From positions 1-5,931 of the forward strand of contig JAICHH010000114.1 in NCBI GenBank assembly GCA_025922715.1: a stretch of DNA of 5,931 nt. Direction: 5' to 3'. The notes under the pieces were generated by a model. The model was given only the letters and a program-made list of their open reading frames with translations, made no database searches and was not told where the DNA came from. Positions 1 to 5,200 of this stretch are shown in pieces. The stretch is from Nitrososphaeraceae archaeon. Its GTDB lineage: Archaea > Thermoproteota > Nitrososphaeria > Nitrososphaerales > Nitrososphaeraceae. Position 1 is the first letter of the stretch, and every line of letters starts with the position of its first letter. Position numbers and translations under genes: made by a program.

Positions 1-59
1 TAATGGATGCTATTGATAATTCATTCATATGGATGGATAGAGAGAAGTTTAAAACTTAA
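1..59 (+). CDS. Possible 3' end of an upstream gene (partial)
   Basis: The third forward frame is open from the left edge to a TAA at 57-59, while the other two forward frames have stops at 1-3 and 14-16. The visible tail is MDAIDNSFIWMDREKFKT, whose composition is compatible with a real C-terminus. The three minus-strand frames are also interrupted. With only about 18 residues visible, no family can be named. It could equally be a chance open stretch, since 59 bases is short. A perfect 10-base palindrome (ATTGATCAAT, 59-68) overlaps the stop codon. Confidence 0.3.
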   Translation, partial: MDAIDNSFIWMDREKFKT

Positions 60-108
60 TTGATCAATAACAAATTTAAGACTATGTTGATGTTTGAGAT
101 ATTGAAGA

Positions 109-133
109 TTTATAAACAGTTTTTATTAAAACT
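109..133 (+). promoter_or_regulatory. TATA-like box followed by a short inverted repeat, before the 165 gene
   Basis: TTTATAAA at 109-116 matches the archaeal TATA-box pattern and would put transcription start near 139, giving a leader of about 25 bases. Directly after it is a perfect inverted repeat with 6-base arms, AGTTTT (118-123) and AAAACT (128-133), around a 4-base centre. An inverted repeat between the TATA box and the start site is where an archaeal repressor could bind, but arms this short and AT-rich can arise by chance. A second TATA-like string at 151-158 lies too close to the ATG to serve it. Confidence 0.35.
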
Positions 134-164
134 ATTTTAATTTTATTGGTTATATAATTATAAG

Positions 165-350
165 ATGGAAGATTGTCGATGTAACAAATATGATAAACCC
201 AAGGATTTACTTTTAGATATATTCATTGTATCTTCTCATTTAAAATTATTAAGATGTGTTAAATGTGGAGGATTAATGGGTGAATGGACCGATAAAATTG
301 CTCCAATAAAAAGATCGTATTCAAAAAAAGAACAGGAACTCTTAAAATAA
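165..350 (+). CDS. Small zinc-ribbon-like protein, function unknown
   Basis: This 61-residue protein is not a family I recognise. It carries two cysteine pairs: C-R-C at residues 4-6 and C-V-K-C-G-G at 31-36. The spacing Cx1C-x24-CxxCGG suggests a small zinc-binding fold of the ribbon or rubredoxin-knuckle type, although the first pair is tighter than the usual CxxC. Residues 14-30 are mostly hydrophobic, and the C-terminus after residue 44 is basic and probably disordered or helical. There is no signal peptide or membrane segment, so it is probably cytoplasmic. The ATG is chosen because a TATA-like box lies 49-56 bases upstream and the first cysteine pair follows at once. It stands 103 bases before the next small gene on the same strand. 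Nucleic-acid binding or a structural zinc role is conceivable; no function is assigned. Confidence 0.6.
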   Translation: MEDCRCNKYDKPKDLLLDIFIVSSHLKLLRCVKCGGLMGEWTDKIAPIKRSYSKKEQELLK

Positions 351-405
351 TATTAAAAGTGATTTCCAATTAGTTTGCATTATAAAAGCTAGAATCCTAA
401 GTGTA

Positions 406-414
406 TTTATAAAG
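406..414 (+). promoter_or_regulatory. TATA-like promoter element for the 83-residue gene
   Basis: TTTATAAAG is centred about 44 bases before the ATG at 454, predicting a transcription start near 436 and a leader of roughly 18 bases. A further candidate, ATTATAAAAG, lies at 379-388. The spacing to a separate TATA box suggests that the 83-residue gene can be transcribed independently of the 165-350 gene. Confidence 0.35.
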
Positions 415-453
415 AAAATTAGATATGTATGTATATTTTAATATAGATAATAA

Positions 454-705
454 ATGGATAATAAGAATTCTTGTGATTCTCATGGTACTGCTTACAGAAA
501 AAATAAAAGCTTTGAAGAATGTAAAGAAATGGCTTTACTTAATTCCAATTTATTATCATCAGAGATAAAAGATCAAGGAGAAGTATCATGGACTAGAGTA
601 CTTACGGTGGCAAACAACGATGAATTAGTTTATAAATTGACTTTGAAATATCTTCGCCAAAGAGGATTCAATATTGGCAACAATAAGACTCCAAGGGTTA
701 AATAA
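454..705 (+). CDS. Hypothetical 83-residue protein
   Basis: I do not recognise this protein. It is hydrophilic and soluble, with no signal peptide or membrane helix. The N-terminal third (residues 1-25) is Asn/Lys/Ser-rich and contains two isolated cysteines (C7, C23) and one histidine (H10). Residues 17-40 look helical (KSFEECKEMALLNSNLLSSE). The best-ordered part is 43-72, where EVSWTRVLTVANNDELVY leads into a basic helix, KLTLKYLRQRG, that could contact nucleic acid or a partner protein. The basic tail KTPRVK ends the protein. Codon use matches the neighbouring genes, and a TATA-like box precedes it, supporting a real gene. The Asn-rich style is typical of low-GC Nitrososphaerales. It follows the cysteine-pair protein on the same strand at 103 bases, but there is no evidence of joint function. 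Confidence 0.55.
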   Translation: MDNKNSCDSHGTAYRKNKSFEECKEMALLNSNLLSSEIKDQGEVSWTRVLTVANNDELVYKLTLKYLRQRGFNIGNNKTPRVK

Positions 706-964
706 TTAGAGGAATAAAATAAAATTTTTTTGTTTATATATTGCAAGTAACTTATATAAACTTAGAATATATACCCATTTGATTATTTTATAATAATGGA
801 TTAAAGAAATTTCAGAGGTACTATTTCTCAATGAATTAAATCCCATCAAGTTTTATCCATCTAGTTATTCAAATAAAAGAATTTTTTCTTTTTTTATAAT
901 TTGTTTTGCTTTCTAAATCTCTGTTAATAAAAAAGATAAAATAATATTGTTGTCTTATATATAT
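706..964. other. Gene-free gap between converging genes
   Basis: This 259-base gap separates the plus-strand 83-residue gene from the 3' end of the minus-strand MFS gene. Apart from the T-run and hairpin at 725-761, it contains a small 6-base hairpin (ATTATT 782-787 / AATAAT 792-797) and a pyrimidine tract at 881-896 (TTTTTTCTTTTTTT core) that could back up plus-strand termination. No ORF, tRNA or recognisable RNA gene is visible on either strand. Confidence 0.5.
725..761 (+). terminator. T-run and perfect 9-bp hairpin after the 83-residue gene
   Basis: Twenty bases past the TAA of the 83-residue gene there is a run of seven T (725-731). It is followed immediately by a perfect 9-base inverted repeat, GTTTATATA (732-740) and TATATAAAC (753-761), with a 12-base loop. 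Archaeal termination relies mainly on T-tracts, so the T-run is the probable signal. The hairpin, coming after it, may instead be a 3'-end processing or stability element. AT-richness raises the chance of coincidental pairing. Confidence 0.35.
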
Positions 965-2488
965 TTATCTTCTAATATTCCTATCTTTAAGTATAGCAGG
1001 AATTATTGAAATAAATACTAGTATAGAAGAAACAAAAAATATGATATGTATTGAGTACAAGAACTTATTTTCGATTAATTCTTTACTTTCTTTTATTGTA
1101 GAAATAGAAGTAGCATTAGTATTATCTTTAATTATATTAGGTTCAATATTTCTAAAATCTATAAAAATGTCTTTTACTTGTTCTGCTGGTAATATACTTG
1201 TCATTATTAAAAATGAGATACCCAAACTTAAAGATCTTCCAACATAAAATAAAGTAGTACCTGTACTTGCCGATACTCCCCTTCTATTTGCAGGTACACT
1301 ATTCATTATGGATGCTCTATTAGGAGATGTAAATATACCCATTCCTGCTCCAAGCAAAATAAAAGGTAATAGTAATTCGATAAAGGAAGTTTTAATTTGT
1401 AGTTGTGTAAGTAATAGAAAGCCTATGCCAGATAGGAATAGACCCAAGCCTACAAAAAATCTAGAACCATATCTATCAGATAACCAACCACTCAAAGGAC
1501 CAAATACTGCTAAAGCAGCAGAGACTGGTATCAGGTAAATTCCAGTCTCAACCGGACTCAACTTCATAAATGCTCCTTGCAGATAAAATGATATGAGAAA
1601 TATAAAATCGCCTCTAGCTATTGAATTGAGAAGAATTGCTATATTCCCTCCCAAGAATGATTTAATCTTAAAAAGTGAGAAATGAAACATAGGATAATCA
1701 TTGGAAATAAATTTCTCTATAAAACCAAATATTACGAGAAGAGCCATCCCTGCGAAAATAATAACAAAAATTACCAAAAAATCAGATATAATACCAAACG
1801 AGCTAAATGTTATTCCTGCTAGTACAAGAAATAATCCTCCTGCAAATGAGATATTTCCAAGCCAATCTATTTTTTCTTTCTTAACTGGTCCTAATTCTTT
1901 GAGATTTTTATAAGATGAAACGATACCAATAATTCCTATGGGAATATTGATCCAAAAAATAGATCTCCAACCAAGATATGAAGTTAAAAATCCACCAAGA
2001 ACTAGCCCGAGTACTGAACCTAACACAATGGCAATTTGATTTATGCCAAGGGCTTTACCCCTTTCATTTGATGGAAATGCATCAGTCAAGATGGCTACAC
2101 TATTTGAAAAAAGAAATGCTGCACCCACTGCTTGAAAAATTCTAAATACTACTAATTGTTCTCCTGTTTGAGATATACTGCATAAAGCAGATCCTACAGT
2201 GAATATAATGAAGCCCAAAGTGTATAGCTTTACTCTACCGAAAATATCTGCAAGACGACCAAAATTTAAAAGAATAGACGCAGTAACAAGGGAATACCCT
2301 ATTACTATCCACACCATAGTAAAAAGAGAAGCGCCGAGTTCTGAAACAATAATAGGCAATGCTATAAATATAATATTTGCATCAAGGGAGGCAATAAGGG
2401 TACCAAGAGTGGTATTTCCTAACGCTATCCATTTGTACGAAATAATTAACGGATTTCTCTTAGTATCAGAGGAGCCTGAGTCTACCAA
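965..2488 (-). CDS. MFS drug/metabolite exporter, DHA2 (EmrB/QacA-like, 14-TM) family
   Basis: This is an inner-membrane proton-driven exporter of the major facilitator superfamily. At 507 residues it has about fourteen hydrophobic segments, the normal size of DHA2 proteins. Visible hallmarks are the TM1 motif SLDANIIFIALP (34-45), motif A GRLADIFGR (77-85), motif B RIFQAVGAA (116-124), the TM5 glycine-rich motif C near 157-167, the LGWRSIFWINIPIG stretch (172-185), and a second-half motif A GPLSGWLSDRYGSR (330-343). A long hydrophilic loop (about 434-475) before the last helix is also typical. The only start in frame ahead of TM1 is TTG at 2488, because a TGA lies directly before it. The gene ends in TAA. 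Substrate cannot be read from sequence: multidrug, organic solute or metal-complex efflux are all possible. It lies 158 bases downstream of an exported-protein gene, with a hairpin between, and no regulator gene is adjacent. Confidence 0.93.
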   Translation of the reverse strand: MVDSGSSDTKRNPLIISYKWIALGNTTLGTLIASLDANIIFIALPIIVSELGASLFTMVWIVIGYSLVTASILLNFGRLADIFGRVKLYTLGFIIFTVGSALCSISQTGEQLVVFRIFQAVGAAFLFSNSVAILTDAFPSNERGKALGINQIAIVLGSVLGLVLGGFLTSYLGWRSIFWINIPIGIIGIVSSYKNLKELGPVKKEKIDWLGNISFAGGLFLVLAGITFSSFGIISDFLVIFVIIFAGMALLVIFGFIEKFISNDYPMFHFSLFKIKSFLGGNIAILLNSIARGDFIFLISFYLQGAFMKLSPVETGIYLIPVSAALAVFGPLSGWLSDRYGSRFFVGLGLFLSGIGFLLLTQLQIKTSFIELLLPFILLGAGMGIFTSPNRASIMNSVPANRRGVSASTGTTLFYVGRSLSLGISFLIMTSILPAEQVKDIFIDFRNIEPNIIKDNTNATSISTIKESKELIENKFLYSIHIIFFVSSILVFISIIPAILKDRNIRR

Positions 2489-2503
2489 TCAGCCGATCTG
2501 TAG

Positions 2504-2578
2504 TTAATAAAGTATTTGATATCTATTCTTTTTCATTCTATTAGATAATTAGGATTTTCTCATTTATCTTTTTAAAAT
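2504..2578 (-). promoter_or_regulatory. Leader region of the MFS gene with a TATA-like box and a short in-frame upstream ORF
   Basis: Read on the minus strand, TTTTAAAAA at 2578-2570 is a plausible TATA box and would start transcription near 2548. An ATG at 2536 then opens a 10-codon ORF, MKKNRYQILY, ending in TAA at 2506-2504. It is in the same frame as the MFS gene, and a second stop (TGA) precedes the TTG at 2488. A weaker AT-rich element at about 2505-2518 could instead give a nearly leaderless TTG-started message. The sequence alone does not decide between these. Confidence 0.3.
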
Positions 2579-2607
2579 AAAATGACATAGTGATAATAGT
2601 AGTTTTA

Positions 2608-2638
2608 GTTGTTAATACAATTATTTTATATTAACAAC
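2608..2638. repeat. Perfect 10-bp inverted repeat between the exported-protein and MFS genes
   Basis: GTTGTTAATA (2608-2617) and TATTAACAAC (2629-2638) pair perfectly around an 11-base loop. The repeat lies 8 bases beyond the stop of the 219-residue gene and about 120 bases before the MFS start. On the minus strand no T-run follows, so a simple intrinsic terminator is not supported. A 3'-end RNA hairpin, or a dimer-bound operator upstream of the MFS promoter, are both possible. Confidence 0.5.
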
Positions 2639-2646
2639 AATTTTCC

Positions 2647-3306
2647 CTATTTCTTTATCACTATATCTTGTTGAATCAGTCCAAAGATTGGAGTATTTCC
2701 AAAGTGATTATTTACCTTAGTTGGGTCAACCAAAATACTTATAACGTTATTATTCATTGCCTTAATACTAAGTGGAACATTATTCACTGGACCATCTTCC
2801 ACCATGGTTACTGTAGCAGTTCCATTGACCTGATAATCTTCATCATCTATCTTCATAATGTCTACAAGTGTAAAGTTATAGATACTATGTTGATGTAATG
2901 CAGATCCATTTAGCATAACCATATCGAATTCTGCCTCAAAGGTAGCGGTTGGAAGGTTATCGTTATTATTACTAACAGTTGGTGTCGAGAAATCTTGATT
3001 TGATTTATCAGCAGTATTAGTTAAAGCACCTTTCCATAGGCCGGATAATATCCAAGCAGGTGTACCATTTTCATCATTTTGAATACTGGAAATTGTTCCT
3101 CCAGCATATTGGCCTGGGCCTGGTTGTTGTTGTTCCATACCCATTCCACCTGGAGGCATTCCCATAATTTGTTGTGCATATACCATTATACTGTTATTAT
3201 TCAAGAGAAATTGAGAATTATAGACAGTAGTTGCTATTGCAAGGACCAATAATACATTTAGCCCTAAAAGAACCAATCTAATAGTAGATTTCAAAGTAAT
3301 AAACAA
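2647..3306 (-). CDS. Exported protein with Met/Gly/Pro/Gln-rich linker, function unknown
   Basis: This 219-residue secreted or surface protein resembles a style of exported protein common in Nitrososphaerales, but I cannot assign a function. It has a hydrophobic leader (residues 11-28) and a likely cleavage at VYA44-QQ. A flexible linker rich in Met, Gly, Pro and Gln (46-66) follows, then one soluble domain (about 70-219) with alternating beta-type segments: GTPAWILSGLWKGALTN (81-97), FEAEFDMVMLNGSALHQHS (123-141), NGTATVTMVEDGPV (161-174) and HFGNTPIFGLIQQDI (201-215). Several N-x-S/T sites (133, 144, 161) could be glycosylated. There is no C-terminal anchor, so it is released or held by its leader. 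No ATG precedes the leader; TTG at 3306 is used here, but TTG at 3294 (codon 5) would give a more classical signal peptide beginning MKSTIRL. The Met-rich linker and the H138/H140 pair could hint at metal contact, which is speculative. Confidence 0.75.
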   Translation of the reverse strand: MFITLKSTIRLVLLGLNVLLVLAIATTVYNSQFLLNNNSIMVYAQQIMGMPPGGMGMEQQQPGPGQYAGGTISSIQNDENGTPAWILSGLWKGALTNTADKSNQDFSTPTVSNNNDNLPTATFEAEFDMVMLNGSALHQHSIYNFTLVDIMKIDDEDYQVNGTATVTMVEDGPVNNVPLSIKAMNNNVISILVDPTKVNNHFGNTPIFGLIQQDIVIKK

Positions 3307-3312
3307 AGAATA

Positions 3313-3345
3313 TACGTTATATATAATAATTTAGATTTTTTAAGG
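3313..3345 (-). promoter_or_regulatory. Promoter region of the 219-residue exported-protein gene
   Basis: Two AT-rich elements lie upstream on the minus strand: TTATATATAAC (about 3326-3316) and TTAAAAAATC (about 3342-3333). With the usual spacing of about 26 bases, the first predicts transcription beginning near 3295, which fits leaderless initiation at the TTG of codon 5. The second predicts a start near 3310, which fits the TTG at 3306. The TATATATA core is nearly symmetric and could also fire on the plus strand. Confidence 0.35.
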
Positions 3346-3366
3346 TGATGGGTAAGTAATAACAAT

Positions 3367-3397
3367 AGTTAGTCTATCTTTACCGACTAATTTTTTT
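3367..3397 (+). terminator. Terminator-like hairpin with T-run on the plus strand
   Basis: TTAGTC (3369-3374) and GACTAA (3385-3390) form a 6-base stem, extended by one G-U and one A-U pair, around a 10-base loop. Seven T follow directly (3391-3397). The layout is that of an intrinsic terminator reading on the plus strand, yet no plus-strand gene precedes it. It lies in the 185-base gap between two minus-strand genes, which otherwise holds only the promoter at 3313-3345. It could end a short divergent transcript or be coincidental. Confidence 0.35.
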
Positions 3398-3491
3398 ATA
3401 CAACCTACAATTATCTTATATTTATTAAAGAGTCAGCAATGAATGTTTTCAACTTTTTGAGGTATGGAAAATTGTAATAGTAGAGTATTAT

Positions 3492-4529
3492 TTATACTGT
3501 TTTAACCGGTTCCAATTCAAATACGGCATATGAATTTCCTCCTTCCTCTATAATTTGCTTAGCATATTCTTTTAATTTAAAAGTTGTAATAACAACATGT
3601 ACAATCCTGTTATTTTTATCTGAATAATCATCTATTAGTATTGTACTTGTTGGAATTTTCATACCATTCAATGTACCTATAAATGACGAAACATTAGATA
3701 ATGGAGTATAAGATTTTGGGACTATAATCTCTTCGTGTAATGTAAGAATCTGGTTTACATAATTTAAATCCCAATTAAAAGGCATTTTAAATGAAATTTT
3801 TAAATTTTCTTTATTAAAGGAAAAATCTTGGATCTCATCGTAAAAGGTTTTAACTTGTAAAGTAAGGTTATCCTTCTCATCATTGTTATTGTTGCTACTA
3901 TCTGCAGACTTTTTTATTACAAAAGGAAAAGTTTTTCCTATACTTATAAATAGATTAATTTTTTTATCTGAGTCTATTTTTATTCCTTTACTTGTTTTTT
4001 CAAGAATAACTGTTATATCGTATAATCCACCGTCAGAGAGAAGTTTACTTTTAATCGTAACTGGATTTGTTAAGCTTACCTGGACTAGATCATTTTGTGA
4101 TAAATGTTGTTGTTGTGGTTCTTTACTTGTTATTTCATGAGTTATGGAATCCTTGGCAGGAATCAGGTTTGCTGAAACTATTCCGTCTAATGAATGAAAT
4201 GGTTGGTCTAATATAGTTTGATTCTTGAAGGTTACAATTATTCTAAGATTAATATCACTTATAGTTTCATTAGTTTTTTTATCAAAAACACGAATTGTTA
4301 ACGTAGGTTGCTGGTCACCCTCATTTAAGAACGATGGTACTATTGGACCTTCTATTGCAATTTGTCTTCCGGAAATATCAATAGGAAAAGATTCATCTTT
4401 ACTCAAACCGTGTCCGTATGCTTTGGCTGGAAAAAAATCGAACAAATTATTATAATTAGTATTATTAGATATCAATAAAAATAACCATACAAACAAGGTC
4501 GAAGTAAATATAACATAATTAATTGTCAT
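3492..4529 (-). CDS. Exported beta-rich protein of a thaumarchaeal AYGHG-type family, function unknown
   Basis: This 345-residue protein has a hydrophobic leader at residues 6-20 and a probable A-x-A cleavage at AKA37, just before YGHGLSKDES, a start of the mature chain that I associate with exported thaumarchaeal proteins. The first domain (about 46-200) alternates short beta-like strands: GRQIAIEGPIVPSFL (54-68), PTLTIRVFDKKTNETI (75-90), INLRIIVTFKNQTILDQPF (93-111), and GGLYDITVILEKT (167-179). This suggests an immunoglobulin-like or carrier-type sandwich. An Asn/Asp-rich spacer (209-221) leads to a second domain (222-345). There is no second membrane helix or C-terminal sorting signal, so it is secreted or attached through partners. 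The ATG at 4529 fits a TATA-like element 26-27 bases upstream, implying leaderless transcription. Several N-x-T/S sites could carry glycans. A role in the cell surface is inference only. Confidence 0.75.
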   Translation of the reverse strand: MTINYVIFTSTLFVWLFLLISNNTNYNNLFDFFPAKAYGHGLSKDESFPIDISGRQIAIEGPIVPSFLNEGDQQPTLTIRVFDKKTNETISDINLRIIVTFKNQTILDQPFHSLDGIVSANLIPAKDSITHEITSKEPQQQHLSQNDLVQVSLTNPVTIKSKLLSDGGLYDITVILEKTSKGIKIDSDKKINLFISIGKTFPFVIKKSADSSNNNNDEKDNLTLQVKTFYDEIQDFSFNKENLKISFKMPFNWDLNYVNQILTLHEEIIVPKSYTPLSNVSSFIGTLNGMKIPTSTILIDDYSDKNNRIVHVVITTFKLKEYAKQIIEEGGNSYAVFELEPVKTV

Positions 4530-4550
4530 ATGGAAAAATTATAACAACAC

Positions 4551-4560
4551 AAAATAAAAT
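4551..4560 (-). promoter_or_regulatory. TATA-like element giving a leaderless start at 4529
   Basis: On the minus strand ATTTTATTTT is centred 26-27 bases before the ATG of the 345-residue gene, the standard archaeal TATA-to-start distance. Transcription would begin at or next to the A of the ATG. No Shine-Dalgarno-like sequence is present, in keeping with a leaderless message. Confidence 0.45.
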
Positions 4561-4690
4561 GTTACGGAAAATATTGTTTTACATTAGATTATAAGCTATC
4601 AGTTAAATAACAGTGGGTAAAAATTTCCGTGGCTTGTTCGTAGGGAAAAAAGTGTTAAGGTATTAATTACAAAAAATAAATGGCAACAAC

Positions 4691-4741
4691 ATTGATAAAT
4701 AAATGTCTAAATATCAATATTATAATAAAGAAGTTGATATT
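4691..4741. repeat. Cluster of TTGATA / TATCAA motifs forming alternative hairpins
   Basis: Three related half-sites lie in 51 bases: ATTGATA (4691-4697), AATATCAA (4710-4717) and TTGATATT (4734-4741). The second pairs perfectly over 8 bases with the third, and over 7 bases with the first when shifted by two (TATCAAT, 4712-4718). Mutually exclusive pairing, or tandem operator half-sites, could be read from this. The region is very AT-rich, so chance is a strong alternative. Confidence 0.3.
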
Positions 4742-4781
4742 GAAATAGGTTAAAATGAATATTATAATTGTTTAAACTAAT

Positions 4782-4949
4782 CTAAAGATAATCTATCAAC
4801 TTTAATAATACAAAAAGTGAATAACTAGATTTTTCCATACTGGTACTAGGAAATAAATAATAACAAGCATGCAAGCCAGCCATTACTACATTAAAAGTAA
4901 CTAATTCTTCACCATCGGGAGTATAATCTCCTTTAACGAATACTAATAT
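4782..4949 (-). pseudogene. Remnant of a small protein gene with no usable start
   Basis: On the minus strand an open stretch of 55 codons runs from just after a TAA (4952-4950) to a TAG (4784-4782). Its first half reads LVFVKGDYTPDGEELVTF, continuing NVVMAGLHAC, with charged and hydrophobic alternation and codons (GGA GAT TAT ACT CCC GAT GGT GAA) that look like a genuine two-strand protein segment. It also coincides with the only locally GC-richer patch of this gap. The second half, YYLFPSTSMEKSSYSLFVLL and on, is less protein-like. No ATG, GTG or TTG occurs before the conserved-looking part, and upstream frames are full of stops, so the N-terminus appears lost. Alternatives are a real microprotein using a non-standard start (ATA at 4949), or chance. 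I do not recognise the family. Confidence 0.4.
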
Positions 4950-4965
4950 TTAATACATAAAGTTC

Positions 4966-4988
4966 TATCTATACATTGTCTATAGATA
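4966..4988. repeat. 8-bp inverted repeat TATCTATA / TATAGATA
   Basis: TATCTATA (4966-4973) and TATAGATA (4981-4988) are perfect reverse complements separated by 7 bases. The repeat lies just upstream, on the minus strand, of the coding remnant at 4782-4949, so it could be a leftover of that gene's control region. It may also be chance in AT-rich sequence. Confidence 0.3.
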
Positions 4989-5170
4989 TAATTCAAGTTT
5001 TATTTTAATATGTTATTACTACATTCAGACAATTACTATTTGTCTAATACTTTATCTATACTCATTAGCATTAACCATCTTTACACGTATGTTCAACAAT
5101 TTATTAGATTACGTCAAGACTATTCTGAAAGGTCTATGTGTGTGATATAACAGTATAAGTTAAATGTTAT

Positions 5171-5200
5171 GATATATAACTATTCATATAAATGAATAGT
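5171..5200 (+). promoter_or_regulatory. TATA-like box abutting a perfect inverted repeat over the start codon
   Basis: GATATATA (5171-5178) is followed directly by a perfect inverted repeat with 9-base arms, ACTATTCAT (5179-5187) and ATGAATAGT (5192-5200), around a 4-base centre ATAA. The right arm begins exactly with the ATG of the downstream gene. In DNA it resembles an operator for a dimeric repressor. In RNA with a leader it would fold into a tight hairpin that buries the start codon. The TATA string at 5171 is only about 17 bases from the ATG, so a second one near 5144-5150 (GATATAA) may be the true promoter, giving a leader that contains the hairpin. Confidence 0.5.

Larger units (their letters stand above)
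4530..5191. other. 662-base intergenic region with inverted repeats and one gene remnant
   Basis: The divergent region between the minus-strand 345-residue gene and the plus-strand 135-residue gene holds no intact coding sequence. Its contents are the leaderless promoter near 4551-4560, the TTGATA cluster (4691-4741), the coding remnant (4782-4949), an 8-base inverted repeat (4966-4988), a 6-base one (AGACAA 5027-5032 / TTGTCT 5040-5045), and the promoter with inverted repeat at 5171-5200. No tRNA, CRISPR array or insertion sequence end was found. Confidence 0.5.

Noticed and set aside
432..445. Palindromic TATATT / AATATA before the 83-residue gene
   Set aside because: Low-complexity A/T sequence of a kind expected by chance here; no support as an operator.
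2199..2507. A 102-codon plus-strand open frame opposite the start of the MFS gene
   Set aside because: It lies antisense to well-conserved MFS motifs and its protein has no domain-like pattern; it is a shadow of the real gene. The same holds for plus-strand frames at 1041-1247, 1308-1538 and 1701-1913.
3883..4455. Two plus-strand open frames with hydrophobic starts, opposite the 345-residue exported protein
   Set aside because: They mirror the alternating beta-strand codons of the minus-strand gene, have no promoter spacing and end without recognisable domains. The frame at 2668-2898 opposite the 219-residue gene was rejected for the same reason.
4632..4646. GTTCG-containing string that might be a tRNA T-loop
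   Set aside because: The full GTTCGAATC-type T-loop, matching arms, acceptor stem and anticodon stem are all absent.
4564..4648. ACGGAAA (4564-4570) and TTTCCGT (4624-4630), plus TTTCC / GGAAA around 4624-4648
   Set aside because: The 7-base arms are 53 bases apart and the alternative 5-base stem is short; no flanking feature supports an attachment site, terminator or RNA gene.
4869..4907. Short plus-strand ORF starting ATG CAA GCC AGC opposite the coding remnant
   Set aside because: It stops after 11 codons and the opposite strand is more protein-like.
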